From contig CASEVE010000004.1 in the NCBI GenBank assembly GCA_949291295.1, positions 1 through 64,000 of the forward strand: a stretch of DNA of 64,000 nucleotides, read 5' to 3'. This document shows positions 10,852 through 19,979 of the stretch, one piece after another; position 1 is the stretch's first letter; each line of letters opens with the position of its first letter. A model generated the notes under the pieces. That model saw only the letters and a program-made list of their open reading frames with translations, was not told the origin of the DNA and did not search any database. The DNA is from an uncultured Olsenella sp. Lineage in GTDB: Bacteria; Actinomycetota; Coriobacteriia; Coriobacteriales; Atopobiaceae. The position numbers and the translations under genes were made by a program.

Positions 10852-12288
10852 ATGATTCGAATGACTGTCAGCGAGATTGCGGCTGCGACAAAGGCAACGG
10901 TGCTCGTGGAGGGGGGCGAGGTCACCGGCGACGTTGTCATCGACTCTCGCGCGCTGTCCCCCGGCGACCTCTTCGTCGCCTTTGTCGGAGAGCGTGTCAA
11001 CGGCAACGCCTACCTCGAATCAGCGGCCGAGAAGGGCGCGGCGGCCGTGGTTGCCTCCGCGGACGTGGACGCCGAGGTCCTTAAGGCGGCGCGCGAGAGG
11101 GGCTGTGCGGTCCTGCGCGCGGAAGGCGACGACTGCGAGGAGTTTCTCCTCCGTCTTACCCGCGCCTGGCGCGAGCGCCACGCTGAGTGGATCGTCGTGG
11201 GCGTGACGGGATCTGTGGGGAAGACCACCACGAAGGAGATGCTCGCCGCCGCCATCGGCTCGCAGCGCCGCTGCCACGCCACCTCCGGGAACTTCAACAA
11301 CCTCATCGGCCTGCCGCTCACGGTGCTCTCGGCTCCCGAGGATGCCGAGGTCCTCGTCTGTGAGCTCGGCATGAACCACCCCCACGAGATCGACCGCATG
11401 GCGATTGCCTGCGAGCCCACGCTCGCCTGCATCACCAACGTGGGGACGAGCCACATCGGGCTTCTCGGCAGCCGAGAGAACATCGCGCGCGCCAAGGCCG
11501 AGATCGTCTCGGGCATGCGCGCCCACGGAGACATTGCTCCCGCGCTCGCCCTCATGAGCACCGGTGACTTTACCCCGTTCATCGCCGACGGCTTTGCCGT
11601 CCCGGCCGGGGTTGAGGTGGTGACGGTTGGTCCCGACTCCGGCGACGCCGTCCGCGCCGAGGACGTCACCCTGAACGATGACGGCTGCGCCGAGGCGACG
11701 CTGCGCTTCTCGGACGGATGGGGGCGCCGGGTGCACCTGAGCGTCCCGGGCAGGAAGGCCGTTGACGACCTGCTGCTCGCCATGGCGCTCGTCTGGCGCC
11801 TTGGGCTCGACCGCGCAACGGCGCTTGACGCCATCGAGCACATGCCGGCCACGCGCATGAGGCTCGATGTCCAGGACGCCCCCTCCGGGGCCCGCGTGAT
11901 CGACGACTCCTACAACGCCGCGCCCGCCTCGATGGCGTCCTCGCTCGACGTCCTCTCCTCCATGGCCTGCGAGGGCCGCCGCGTTGCGGTTCTCGGCGAG
12001 ATGGGCGAGCTGGGGGACGAGGAGGTGCGCCTTCACGGCTACGTTGGCGCCTACGCTGCGGCCAAGGGGGTCGACTTGCTCGTCTTGGTGGGTGGCCGCC
12101 TTGCCGACGAGATGGCTGAGGCAGCGCGCACGATGGGCCTTTCCGAGGACGCCATCGAGCACTTCGACACCGTCGAGCGTGCCGTTGAGGTTATGGCCCC
12201 CGCGCTCGGGGCTGGTGATATTGTGCTGGTCAAGGCGTCGCGTGCCGCAGGGCTCGACGGGTTCGTGAGGGGAGTGCTCGCCCGATGA
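10852..12288 (+). CDS. murF: UDP-MurNAc-tripeptide D-alanyl-D-alanine ligase
   Basis: Adds D-Ala-D-Ala to the UDP-MurNAc tripeptide in the cytoplasm. The 478-residue Mur ligase has the N-terminal substrate segment (VIDSRALSPGDLFVAF), the ATP-binding loop VTGSVGKTTTKEM, GNFNNLIGLPLT and the C-terminal DSYNAAPASM. ATG 10852 follows AGGAGATGAG. Its 3' end overlaps mraY by four bases. The gene directly follows ftsI, with no murE between them. Confidence 0.93.
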   Translation: MIRMTVSEIAAATKATVLVEGGEVTGDVVIDSRALSPGDLFVAFVGERVNGNAYLESAAEKGAAAVVASADVDAEVLKAARERGCAVLRAEGDDCEEFLLRLTRAWRERHAEWIVVGVTGSVGKTTTKEMLAAAIGSQRRCHATSGNFNNLIGLPLTVLSAPEDAEVLVCELGMNHPHEIDRMAIACEPTLACITNVGTSHIGLLGSRENIARAKAEIVSGMRAHGDIAPALALMSTGDFTPFIADGFAVPAGVEVVTVGPDSGDAVRAEDVTLNDDGCAEATLRFSDGWGRRVHLSVPGRKAVDDLLLAMALVWRLGLDRATALDAIEHMPATRMRLDVQDAPSGARVIDDSYNAAPASMASSLDVLSSMACEGRRVAVLGEMGELGDEEVRLHGYVGAYAAAKGVDLLVLVGGRLADEMAEAARTMGLSEDAIEHFDTVERAVEVMAPALGAGDIVLVKASRAAGLDGFVRGVLAR

Positions 12289-13316
12289 TCGCTACAGGCG
12301 TTTCTCAGACCTATCAGGTGCTACTTGCCGTGGGCATCGCCGCCCTCGTCACGGGGCTTCTGATGCCCCTGTTCATCAAGTTCATGCGCCGAGAGGGCGT
12401 GGGCCAGCAGATTCGCTCCGAAGGCCCGCAGCGCCACCTCGTCAAGCAGGGAACCCCCACCATGGGCGGCATCGTCATTCTCGTGGGCGTGCTCGTCTCG
12501 ACCGCGCTCGTGGCGCAGTGGACGCCCGCGCTCGTGGCCGCCGTTGTGATCACGCTCGTCACGGGCTCGCTCGGCCTTCTCGATGACATTGAGTCCGTGG
12601 CCCACGGTCGCTCGCTCGGCCTCACGCCGAGCCAGAAGATGGCGGGCCTCATCTTGATCTCCGTGGCGTTTTGCCTCGTGGCGGTCAACGTCTGCGGGAT
12701 TCCTGCCGCCGTGGCCTTCCCGGGCGGGCTCTCGCTCGACCTCGGCGTGCTCACCACCACCCTTGACGTCTTTGGCGCCACGGTGAGCATCCCGTGGCTC
12801 TACCTCGTCTTTGTGTTCCTTCTCATGGCGGGCCTCTCCAACGCCGTCAACCTCACGGATGGCCTCGACGGCCTCGCAGGGGGCTGCACCACCATCGTCA
12901 TGCTCGCCATGACCGCAGTCGCCTTTGGGTACGGCCAGCTCGACCTTGCCGTCTTTGCCGCCGCCATCGCAGGCGCCTGCATTGGCTTTCTCTGGCACAA
13001 CTGCTATCCCGCAACGATCTTCATGGGCGACACCGGGTCGCTTGCCCTCGGCGCCGCCTTTGCCTCGCTCGCCGTGCTCACCAAGACCGAGGTCACCTCT
13101 CTCGTGATGGGCGGCCTGTTCATCTGCGAGGCGCTCTCCGTGATGATTCAGGTGACGAGCTTCAAGCTCACGGGCAAGCGCGTCTTCCTCATGTCCCCCA
13201 TCCATCACCACTTTGAGAAGAAGGGGTGGGCCGAGACCAAGGTCGTCATCCGCTTCTGGATCGTGACGGCCGCCTTTGCGGCGCTCGGCTTCGTCCTCTA
13301 TCTCCAGCTTGGCTAG
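12285..13316 (+). CDS. mraY: Phospho-MurNAc-pentapeptide transferase
   Basis: Integral membrane enzyme making lipid I from UDP-MurNAc-pentapeptide and undecaprenyl phosphate. The 343-residue protein has about ten hydrophobic helices. Hallmarks include PTMGG, NLTDGLDGLAGG, FMGDTGSLALG and the His-rich MSPIHHHFEKKGW loop. It overlaps murF by four bases (ATGA), which suggests translational coupling. Confidence 0.95.
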   Translation: MIATGVSQTYQVLLAVGIAALVTGLLMPLFIKFMRREGVGQQIRSEGPQRHLVKQGTPTMGGIVILVGVLVSTALVAQWTPALVAAVVITLVTGSLGLLDDIESVAHGRSLGLTPSQKMAGLILISVAFCLVAVNVCGIPAAVAFPGGLSLDLGVLTTTLDVFGATVSIPWLYLVFVFLLMAGLSNAVNLTDGLDGLAGGCTTIVMLAMTAVAFGYGQLDLAVFAAAIAGACIGFLWHNCYPATIFMGDTGSLALGAAFASLAVLTKTEVTSLVMGGLFICEALSVMIQVTSFKLTGKRVFLMSPIHHHFEKKGWAETKVVIRFWIVTAAFAALGFVLYLQLG

Positions 13317-13328
13317 GAAGTGACGAGA

Positions 13329-14750
13329 ATGACCTCCAACGCAAAAGAACGCCTCGGCAATGTGCTCGTGCTCGGGCTGGGTCGGACCGGCGAGTCCGTG
13401 GCGCGCTATGCGGCGTCGCTCGTTCCCTCCCGTGTTGACTCCGTGACGCTCTACGGCGGCGCCTCCTCGACGCCCGGCGAGAAGACCGGCGAGCTCGAGG
13501 CGGCGGGGGTCACCGTGATCTGCGGCACGGAGGACGTCCGCGGTTCCTATGACCTTGCGGTGGCGTCTCCCGGAATCCCCGAGACCTCGGAGTTCTTCCG
13601 CGCTGCCGCGGCCTGCTCCCGTGAGGTGATCGGCGAGCCGGAGTTTGCGTTCCGCGAGAGCCCCGAGCGCTGGGTCGCCATTACCGGAACCAACGGAAAG
13701 ACGACCACCACCTCGCTTGCCACGCACCTGCTGCGCGAGGGTGGCCTTCTCGCCGAGTCCGTGGGAAACATCGGCACCCTGGTGACCGACCGCGTCTCGG
13801 TGCGCCCGGAGGGGGAGTGGTTTGTCGCCGAGCTCTCGAGCTTTCAGCTTGCCACCACGCGCCTGCTGCACCCCCGCGTCTCGGTGATCTTGAACGTCAC
13901 CCCCGACCACCTCGAATGGCACGGCACGATGGAGGCGTACGCCGCCGCCAAGGAGCGCGCGCTCGAGAACCAGTGCGCGGGCGACCTTGCCGTGGTCTCC
14001 GTAGACGATGACTTCTGCCGCGCCATGGCGGAGCGCGCCGAGGCGCGCGGCCTTCGCGTCTGCCGCCTCTCCGTGCACGAGGAGCCCTCGTCCTCCTGCG
14101 CGGCCTTCCTGAGGGACGACTCTCTCGTCGTTCGCCTGGACGGCACCGAGCACGCGCTCGTGGATGCCTCCGAGCTCAAGATCTTTGGCCGACACAACGC
14201 CGAGAACGCCCTCGCCGCTGCCTCCGTGGCGCTTGAGCTGGGCGTTTCCGAGGTCGACGTGTGCCGCGGCCTGGCGTCGTTCTCGCCCATCGAGCACCGC
14301 ATCGAGCCTGCGGGCGTCGTGGGCGGCGTGCGCTACGTCAACGACTCCAAGGCCACCAACACCGACTCGGTGGAGAAGGCCCTCACCGCCTTTGACGAGG
14401 GGACCATCGTGGTCCTTCTTGGCGGTCACGACAAGATGACCGACCTCGGCTCGCTCGCCCGCGCCGTTTGCGACCGCTGCTTTGCCGCCGTCTGCTACGG
14501 CGAGGCGGGGGAGAGAATCGCCCGGGCGCTCGAGGACGCGCGGGAGGGGAGCGGCTCGCAGCTCGTGGTCCTGCGCGCACCGCACCTTCGCGAGGCCTTT
14601 GACGAGGCCGTGCGCGTTGCGCGTGCAGGCGACACGGTCCTGCTCTCCCCGGCGTGCTCGTCTTTTGACGAGTTCTCTAACATGGGGGAGCGCGGGCGCC
14701 TCTTCAAGGAGCTCGTGCGCAACCTCGCGGACGGGGGCGAGAGCGCGTGA
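13329..14750 (+). CDS. murD: UDP-MurNAc-L-alanine D-glutamate ligase
   Basis: Adds D-Glu to UDP-MurNAc-L-Ala. Visible are the N-terminal Rossmann segment (VLVLGLGRTGESVARY), the ATP loop ITGTNGKTTT, the central EHRIEPAGVV and VNDSKATNTDSV segments, and a C-terminal LLSPACSSFDEF. ATG 13329 is spaced correctly from AGGAAG (13315-13320); the GTG at 13320 overlaps that site. About 473 residues. The 3' end overlaps ftsW. Confidence 0.93.
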   Translation: MTSNAKERLGNVLVLGLGRTGESVARYAASLVPSRVDSVTLYGGASSTPGEKTGELEAAGVTVICGTEDVRGSYDLAVASPGIPETSEFFRAAAACSREVIGEPEFAFRESPERWVAITGTNGKTTTTSLATHLLREGGLLAESVGNIGTLVTDRVSVRPEGEWFVAELSSFQLATTRLLHPRVSVILNVTPDHLEWHGTMEAYAAAKERALENQCAGDLAVVSVDDDFCRAMAERAEARGLRVCRLSVHEEPSSSCAAFLRDDSLVVRLDGTEHALVDASELKIFGRHNAENALAAASVALELGVSEVDVCRGLASFSPIEHRIEPAGVVGGVRYVNDSKATNTDSVEKALTAFDEGTIVVLLGGHDKMTDLGSLARAVCDRCFAAVCYGEAGERIARALEDAREGSGSQLVVLRAPHLREAFDEAVRVARAGDTVLLSPACSSFDEFSNMGERGRLFKELVRNLADGGESA

Positions 14751-16201
14751 TGACGAGTGCCCCGGCGCGCCAGGCACGTCCGAGGCCCGGCGGGCGTCGC
14801 AAGAAGAGCAGCGACCACACGGTCTTTGGCGTTCCCGAGCGCTTCATGCGCCCGCGGCTCGTCCTTATCGCCGCCGCTGCCATCCTCGTGGGCTTTGGCC
14901 TGCTCATGATCTACTCCGCGTCCTCGGTGACGGCGCTTTCAGACCCGGACGTTGCCGACGCCGCGTTCTACCTCAAGCGCCAGCTCATCTTCATCGCCGC
15001 AGGCCTGGTGGCGGCCGTCGTGCTGGCCAGGACCGACTACCGGCTCTGGGCGCGTCAGCTGCTGCTACCCATCTGGGTGATCACGGTGCTGCTCCTGCTG
15101 GCCGTCGTGGTTTTGGGAACCGACAACGACATGGGCGCCACGCGCTGGATCAACCTCGGGTTCTTCCAGCTCCAGCCCTCGGAGTTTGCCAAGATCACCG
15201 TCATCTTCACCGCGGCCAACATCGCTGAGCGCTACTACGAGCAGGGCTCCATCGACTGGGGCACCTTCGTGAAGCTTCTCATCGCGGGCGTGGGCGTTCC
15301 CCTCGCGCTCATCATCATCCAGCCCGACAAGGGCTCTACGATGATCATCGCCCTCACCCTGCTGGTGATGGGCTACCTCGCGGGGCTTCCCAAGCGCCTT
15401 CTGCTCGTGCTTCTCGTTGCGGGCATTGTGGCGTTTCTCGCCCTCTCGCTCAAGGACGACTACTCCCGTCAGCGTCTGCTCACCATGCTCGATCCGTGGG
15501 CGGACCCGTTTGACACGGGCTACCAGCTCGTTCAGGGCTTCTATGCGTTTGGCTCGGGAGGGCTCTTTGGCGTGGGACTGGGTTTCTCGCGCCAGAAGTA
15601 CTCCTACCTGCCCATGGCGCACAACGACTTCATCTTTGCCATCATCGGCGAGGAGTGCGGCCTTGTGGGAACGCTCGGCGTTCTGGCGGGGTTTGCCGTC
15701 TTCATGTGGGCGGGACTCCAAATTGCGCGCTACGCCCCCGACCTCTGCGGACGCCTCGTTGCGGCGGGCTGCACGAGCCTCGTCATGGTTCAGCTGCTCC
15801 TGAACGTGTGCGGCGTCTTGGGCCTCTTCCCGCTCTCCGGAAAGCCCATCCCGTTTCTCAGCTACGGCGGCTCGTCGATCATCGCGAGCCTCATGCTCGT
15901 GGGCATCATCGCGTCCGTCTCGATTCACTCCCACCTGCCCGAGACCGAGCACGACAGTGCGCGTCGCTCCTGGCAGCTCGAGGGGTCCTCGCAGGCTCCG
16001 CGCGAGGGACGCGGGTTCACGGTCATCGAGGGGCGCGCGCGGGGGGAGTCTCGCGCTTCTCAGGGTGCGTCTCGCGGCTCGGGGCGCCCCTCTCGCGGAC
16101 GCTCGGGCGGCCCCTCCTTCGGCAGGGGTAGAATCAACCTAGGACCAAACGCGTCCGACCGCCTGCGAGGAGGCGGGCGCGATCCGAGGAACAGACGATA
16201 G
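14747..16201 (+). CDS. ftsW: SEDS glycosyltransferase FtsW
   Basis: Multi-pass septal peptidoglycan polymerase working with FtsI. The 484-residue protein has about ten membrane helices, with typical segments LLMIYSASS, TRWINLGFFQLQPSEFAK, PDKGSTM and PFLSYGGSS. The N-terminus is basic. The C-terminal tail of roughly 70 residues is rich in Arg, Ser and Gly, longer than usual. It starts inside the murD stop (GTGATG). A TAGAAT element near 16129, inside the 3' end, could serve murG. Confidence 0.92.
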   Translation: MMTSAPARQARPRPGGRRKKSSDHTVFGVPERFMRPRLVLIAAAAILVGFGLLMIYSASSVTALSDPDVADAAFYLKRQLIFIAAGLVAAVVLARTDYRLWARQLLLPIWVITVLLLLAVVVLGTDNDMGATRWINLGFFQLQPSEFAKITVIFTAANIAERYYEQGSIDWGTFVKLLIAGVGVPLALIIIQPDKGSTMIIALTLLVMGYLAGLPKRLLLVLLVAGIVAFLALSLKDDYSRQRLLTMLDPWADPFDTGYQLVQGFYAFGSGGLFGVGLGFSRQKYSYLPMAHNDFIFAIIGEECGLVGTLGVLAGFAVFMWAGLQIARYAPDLCGRLVAAGCTSLVMVQLLLNVCGVLGLFPLSGKPIPFLSYGGSSIIASLMLVGIIASVSIHSHLPETEHDSARRSWQLEGSSQAPREGRGFTVIEGRARGESRASQGASRGSGRPSRGRSGGPSFGRGRINLGPNASDRLRGGGRDPRNRR

Positions 16202-16208
16202 GAGAGAC

Positions 16209-17333
16209 ATGGGCGAGAAGCACCTCGAGATCGCCATTGCCGCTGGCGGCACTGCCGGACACATCAACCCCGCTCTCGCACTTGCCGAGGAGCTGCGCGA
16301 CCGCGGCCACCACGTGAGGTTTTTCGGGCAGACGGCCAAGCTCGAGGGCCGACTCGTCCCCGAGGCGGGCTTTGAGCTGGTCCCCGTTGTCGTAAGCGGA
16401 TTCGACCGCTCTCGTCCGTGGACGCTCGCGAGCTCCCTCTATCGCATGCGCCGCGCGCAGTCGCAGATCGCGCGGCTCTTCTCGGACGAGGGCGCGCCCG
16501 ACGTTGCCGTGGGGTTTGGCGCCTACGTGGAGATGGCTCTGCTCAACTGCTGCCACCGCCTCGGCGTGCCCTACGTGCTCCACGAGCAGAACTCTGTTCC
16601 GGGTCTTGCGAACAAGGCCCTGGCTCCATACTCCGCTGCCGTCTGCATCTCGGTTCCCGCCGCGCGCGAGGCCTTCGAGCGTGAGGGGCGTGCCGCTCCG
16701 AGCGTCGTGCTTACGGGAAACCCCGTCCGCAGGAGCGTGGTGGGGGCGAGCAGGGAGTCCGGTCGCGCGGCCTTTGGCGTCGAGCCGGACGAGACGATGC
16801 TGCTCGTCTTTGGAGGCTCGCTGGGCGCCGCCCACATAAATGAGGGCGTCTGCCGCCTTAAGAGCGAGCTTCTGGCACGCAAGCGTCTCGTCGTCGTGCA
16901 CTCAACCGGAGCGGACGGCTTTGACGAGACGGTCTCTTCCCTTGCGCTCACGCCCGAGGAGCAGATTCGCTGGCGCGTCATGCCCTACATCTCAAACATG
17001 GGTGAGGCCCTTGCCGCCTCCGACCTCGTGCTCTCGCGCGCCGGCGCCTCGTCGATCGCGGAGATTGCGGCGCTCGCCGTGCCGAGCCTGCTTGTTCCCT
17101 ACCCGCACGCAACTGCCGACCATCAGACCACCAACGCCCGCTACCTCACGGATGCCGGCGCAGCGGTTCTTGTGCCGGACGACAAGATCGACGAGCCGGT
17201 CTTCTCGCAGGAGCTGCTGGGGCTTCTCGACGATTCCTCGCGTCGCGAGGCGATGCGCGAGGCGGCTCGCGGGCTGGGTCAGCAGAGCGCCGCTGCTGCG
17301 CTTGCAGATCAGGTTGAGGCTGCTGCTCGCTAG
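16209..17333 (+). CDS. murG: UDP-GlcNAc:lipid I N-acetylglucosaminyltransferase
   Basis: Peripheral membrane GT28 enzyme that converts lipid I to lipid II. The N-terminal Gly-rich loop AAGGTAGHINPALAL, LHEQNSVPG, the second Gly loop FGGSLGAAHIN and the C-terminal SRAGASSIAEIAAL with PYPHATADHQT are all visible in 374 residues. ATG 16209 follows GGAGAG. It starts seven bases after ftsW. Confidence 0.95.
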   Translation: MGEKHLEIAIAAGGTAGHINPALALAEELRDRGHHVRFFGQTAKLEGRLVPEAGFELVPVVVSGFDRSRPWTLASSLYRMRRAQSQIARLFSDEGAPDVAVGFGAYVEMALLNCCHRLGVPYVLHEQNSVPGLANKALAPYSAAVCISVPAAREAFEREGRAAPSVVLTGNPVRRSVVGASRESGRAAFGVEPDETMLLVFGGSLGAAHINEGVCRLKSELLARKRLVVVHSTGADGFDETVSSLALTPEEQIRWRVMPYISNMGEALAASDLVLSRAGASSIAEIAALAVPSLLVPYPHATADHQTTNARYLTDAGAAVLVPDDKIDEPVFSQELLGLLDDSSRREAMREAARGLGQQSAAAALADQVEAAAR

Positions 17334-17364
17334 TCCTTCTCGGCGTGGTTTCAGGATCTAGGGT

Positions 17365-17513
17365 GTCGGCTGCGGTCCACGCTCCGTTTGTGGGGACCGC
17401 AGCCGACGCTTTGCTCGCCCAAACTGTCGCTAAAGGTCCATGCTTTACGTGCGGGGACCGCAGCCGACACTTTGTGCGCCTAAACCGTCGGCTAGGGTCC
17501 ACGTTTCGGTGGG
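17365..17513 (+). repeat. 61-bp tandem repeat with internal dyad between murG and murC
   Basis: Two 61-base units start at 17392 and 17453, each opening with GGGGACCGCAGCCGAC. A 27-base half unit precedes them at 17365-17391. Arms 17365-17378 and 17394-17407 are perfectly complementary (14 bp). The repeat fills about half of the 316-base murG-murC gap. Downstream, a TAAGAT at 17591-17596 may be a -10 element for murC, but I see no matching -35. Confidence 0.7.
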
Positions 17514-17649
17514 GCGCGCAGCGGCATCAGACGCGTCACTTAGTGAATTATTCGGGACCCCCACCGATGAGTGCCTCCTATCGGCTAAAGTAAGATGATT
17601 GTGCGTCGCGCGCGAGAAGCGCGCCTCAACGACATCGGAGGCTAGACCT

Positions 17650-19062
17650 ATGTCTGACATCGAGAACGTGACGAGCGCCCACTTCATCGGAATCGGCGGT
17701 GCCGGCATGAGCGGCATCGCCCTTGTTCTGCACGAGCGTGGCTGCAAGGTCACAGGATCTGACCTCAAGAGCTCCCACTACGTCCGCGAGCTCGAGGCCG
17801 CCGGTATTGACGTGCGCGTTGGTCACGAGGCCGCAACCATCGACGAGGTTTCGCCGCAGGTCGTGGTTACCTCTACCGCCATTCCCGAGACAAACCCCGA
17901 GGTCGTTCGTGCCCACGAGCTGGGTATTCCCATCTGGCCGCGCGCCAAGATGCTGTCCTATCTCTCGGGCTCCCAGCGCACGGTGGCCGTTGCCGGAACG
18001 CACGGCAAGACCACCACGTCGTCCATGGTCGCCACGATGCTCGACCGCATGGGGCTCGACCCCTCCTTCCTCATTGGAGGCGTCGTCGAGGGCTATGACA
18101 CCAACGGCCGCAACGGCTCCGGCGAGCACTTCGTCTGCGAGGCGGACGAGTCCGACGGCTCCTTCCTCTATCTCAACCCGAGTGTCGTGGTGGTCACCAA
18201 CATCGAGGCCGACCACCTCGACCACTACGGAACCCTCGAGAACATCGAGAAGACCTTCTGCACCTTCATGGACCTCGTGGGAGACGAGGGCACGATCATC
18301 ATCAACGGTGACGTCCCGCACTACGTCGAGCTTGCCCGCTCCACGGGCCGCCGCGTGGTGACGTATGGCTTTGATGCGTCCTGCGACTACGTGTGCCAGC
18401 CCGAGGACAGCCACCACGCCCTTGCGAGCAACTTCTCCGTCCGCCTTCCGGGCGAGAGGGGATCGGCCCACGTGACCATCAGCTCCAACCCCGGTCGCCA
18501 CAACATGTGCAACGGCACCGCCGCCATCGCCGTGGCGGACGTGCTCGGGCTGGACGTTGAGGCCGCTGCCTCGGCCCTCTCGCAGTTCAAGGGCGCGCGT
18601 CGTCGCTTCACGCACGTGGGCGACGTTGCCGGCGTCACGGTGGTGGACGATTACGGCCATCATCCGACCGAGATCTCCGTTACCCTTGCGGCGGCTGCCG
18701 ACCTGCCCTTCGAGCGCATCATCTGCGTGTTCCAGCCGCATCGCTACAGCCGCACCCAGGCCCTCGCCGACGAGTTTGGCCGCGCGTTCGACAACGCCGA
18801 CGTGCTTCGCGTCATGGACGTCTTCTCCGCTGGAGAGATGCCCATCCCCGGCGTCTCCGGAAAGACCGTCGTCAACGCCGTGAAGGCTGTCGGCCACGTC
18901 AAAGACGTTGCGTACGTGCCCAACAGAAAGCACCTCATCGAGGAGCTGTGCGACCTCGTCCGCCCCGGTGACCTGCTCATCACCCAGGGCGCCGGCGACG
19001 TCACCGGCATGGGCCCGGCCTTCATCAAGGAGATGCAGAAGCGAGAGGACCGCGCGCAGTGA
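17650..19062 (+). CDS. murC: UDP-N-acetylmuramate L-alanine ligase
   Basis: First amino-acid ligase of the peptide stem. The 470-residue protein has the N-terminal HFIGIGGAGMSGIA, the ATP loop VAGTHGKTTTSSM, EADESDGSFL, DDYGHHPTEI and FQPHRYSR. ATG 17650 follows CGGAGG at the right spacing; the in-frame extension upstream has no family similarity. It overlaps murB by four bases. Confidence 0.95.
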   Translation: MSDIENVTSAHFIGIGGAGMSGIALVLHERGCKVTGSDLKSSHYVRELEAAGIDVRVGHEAATIDEVSPQVVVTSTAIPETNPEVVRAHELGIPIWPRAKMLSYLSGSQRTVAVAGTHGKTTTSSMVATMLDRMGLDPSFLIGGVVEGYDTNGRNGSGEHFVCEADESDGSFLYLNPSVVVVTNIEADHLDHYGTLENIEKTFCTFMDLVGDEGTIIINGDVPHYVELARSTGRRVVTYGFDASCDYVCQPEDSHHALASNFSVRLPGERGSAHVTISSNPGRHNMCNGTAAIAVADVLGLDVEAAASALSQFKGARRRFTHVGDVAGVTVVDDYGHHPTEISVTLAAAADLPFERIICVFQPHRYSRTQALADEFGRAFDNADVLRVMDVFSAGEMPIPGVSGKTVVNAVKAVGHVKDVAYVPNRKHLIEELCDLVRPGDLLITQGAGDVTGMGPAFIKEMQKREDRAQ

Positions 19063-19970
19063 GCGTCATCAACGCCTATACGGAGCTCTCGGGCTCGATT
19101 GACGCCGAGGTTCTTCTCGACGAGCGCCTTGCCAAGAGGACGAGCTACCGCATCGGTGGCCCGGCGGCGCTTCTTGTGGTTGCCCACAGCTACGGCGCGC
19201 TCCAGAGGACCCTTGAGGTTCTGAGGCGCGAGGGCGTCGAATGGGTGATCTTGGGAAGGGGCTCCAACGTCCTTGTCTCCGACAACGGCTATGACGGTTG
19301 CGTCATCCTGCTCGACGACGAGTTCTCCCGCATGACGGTGCAGCGCGACGAGTGCACCATCGTGGCCGGCGCGGCGGTTTCGCTCTCTCGTGTTGTCAAC
19401 GAGGCCATGAAGGCGAGCCTCTCCGGTCTGGAGTTCTGCATAGGCATCCCCGGAACGCTCGGCGGTGCCATCTCCATGGATGCGGGCACCAGGCACGAGT
19501 GGATAGGTCCGCTCGTCCGCGACTTCGTGGTGTTGCGACCCGGCGAGGGCCTGCACCGCTACGAGGGCGGGGAGATCGAGTGGGGCTACCGTCGCACCTC
19601 AATACCCACCTCCGAGATCATTCTTGAGGCAACGATTGAGCTCAAGGCCGGAGACCGCGACCAGATCACGAGCGACATGGAGGAGCGCCTCCGCCGCAGG
19701 CGCGAGGCCCAGCCGCTCTCAAAGCCAAGCTGTGGCTCGGTCTTTCGCAACCCGCCCGACCGCTCCGCCGGTCTGCTCATCAAGTCGTGCGAGCTCGCCG
19801 GTGCCGAACAGGGTGCGGCGCAGATCTCTCCCGAGCACGCCAACTTCATCGTGAACCGTGGCGGCGCCAGCGCCGTCGACGTGGTGACGCTCATCCAGCG
19901 CGCCCACGACGCCGTCCTGGACCGTTACGGAATTGACCTCACCTGCGAGGTCAAGCTCCTTGGATTCTAG
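19059..19970 (+). CDS. murB: UDP-N-acetylenolpyruvoylglucosamine reductase
   Basis: FAD-dependent reductase forming UDP-MurNAc. Visible segments are TSYRIGGPA, the FAD-binding ILGRGSNVLVSD, GIPGTLGGAISMDAG, and the C-terminal PSCGSVFRNP with the catalytic Ser region. The later EHANFIVNRGGASA is also typical. It is 303 residues long and starts at a GTG inside the murC stop (GTGA), so coupling is likely. Confidence 0.94.
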   Translation: MSVINAYTELSGSIDAEVLLDERLAKRTSYRIGGPAALLVVAHSYGALQRTLEVLRREGVEWVILGRGSNVLVSDNGYDGCVILLDDEFSRMTVQRDECTIVAGAAVSLSRVVNEAMKASLSGLEFCIGIPGTLGGAISMDAGTRHEWIGPLVRDFVVLRPGEGLHRYEGGEIEWGYRRTSIPTSEIILEATIELKAGDRDQITSDMEERLRRRREAQPLSKPSCGSVFRNPPDRSAGLLIKSCELAGAEQGAAQISPEHANFIVNRGGASAVDVVTLIQRAHDAVLDRYGIDLTCEVKLLGF

Positions 19971-19979
19971 GCGGCCCCA

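Noticed and set aside
12321..14777. 818-residue minus-strand open frame
   Set aside because: It is a shadow of mraY and murD with His/Arg/Gly-rich composition typical of antisense frames.
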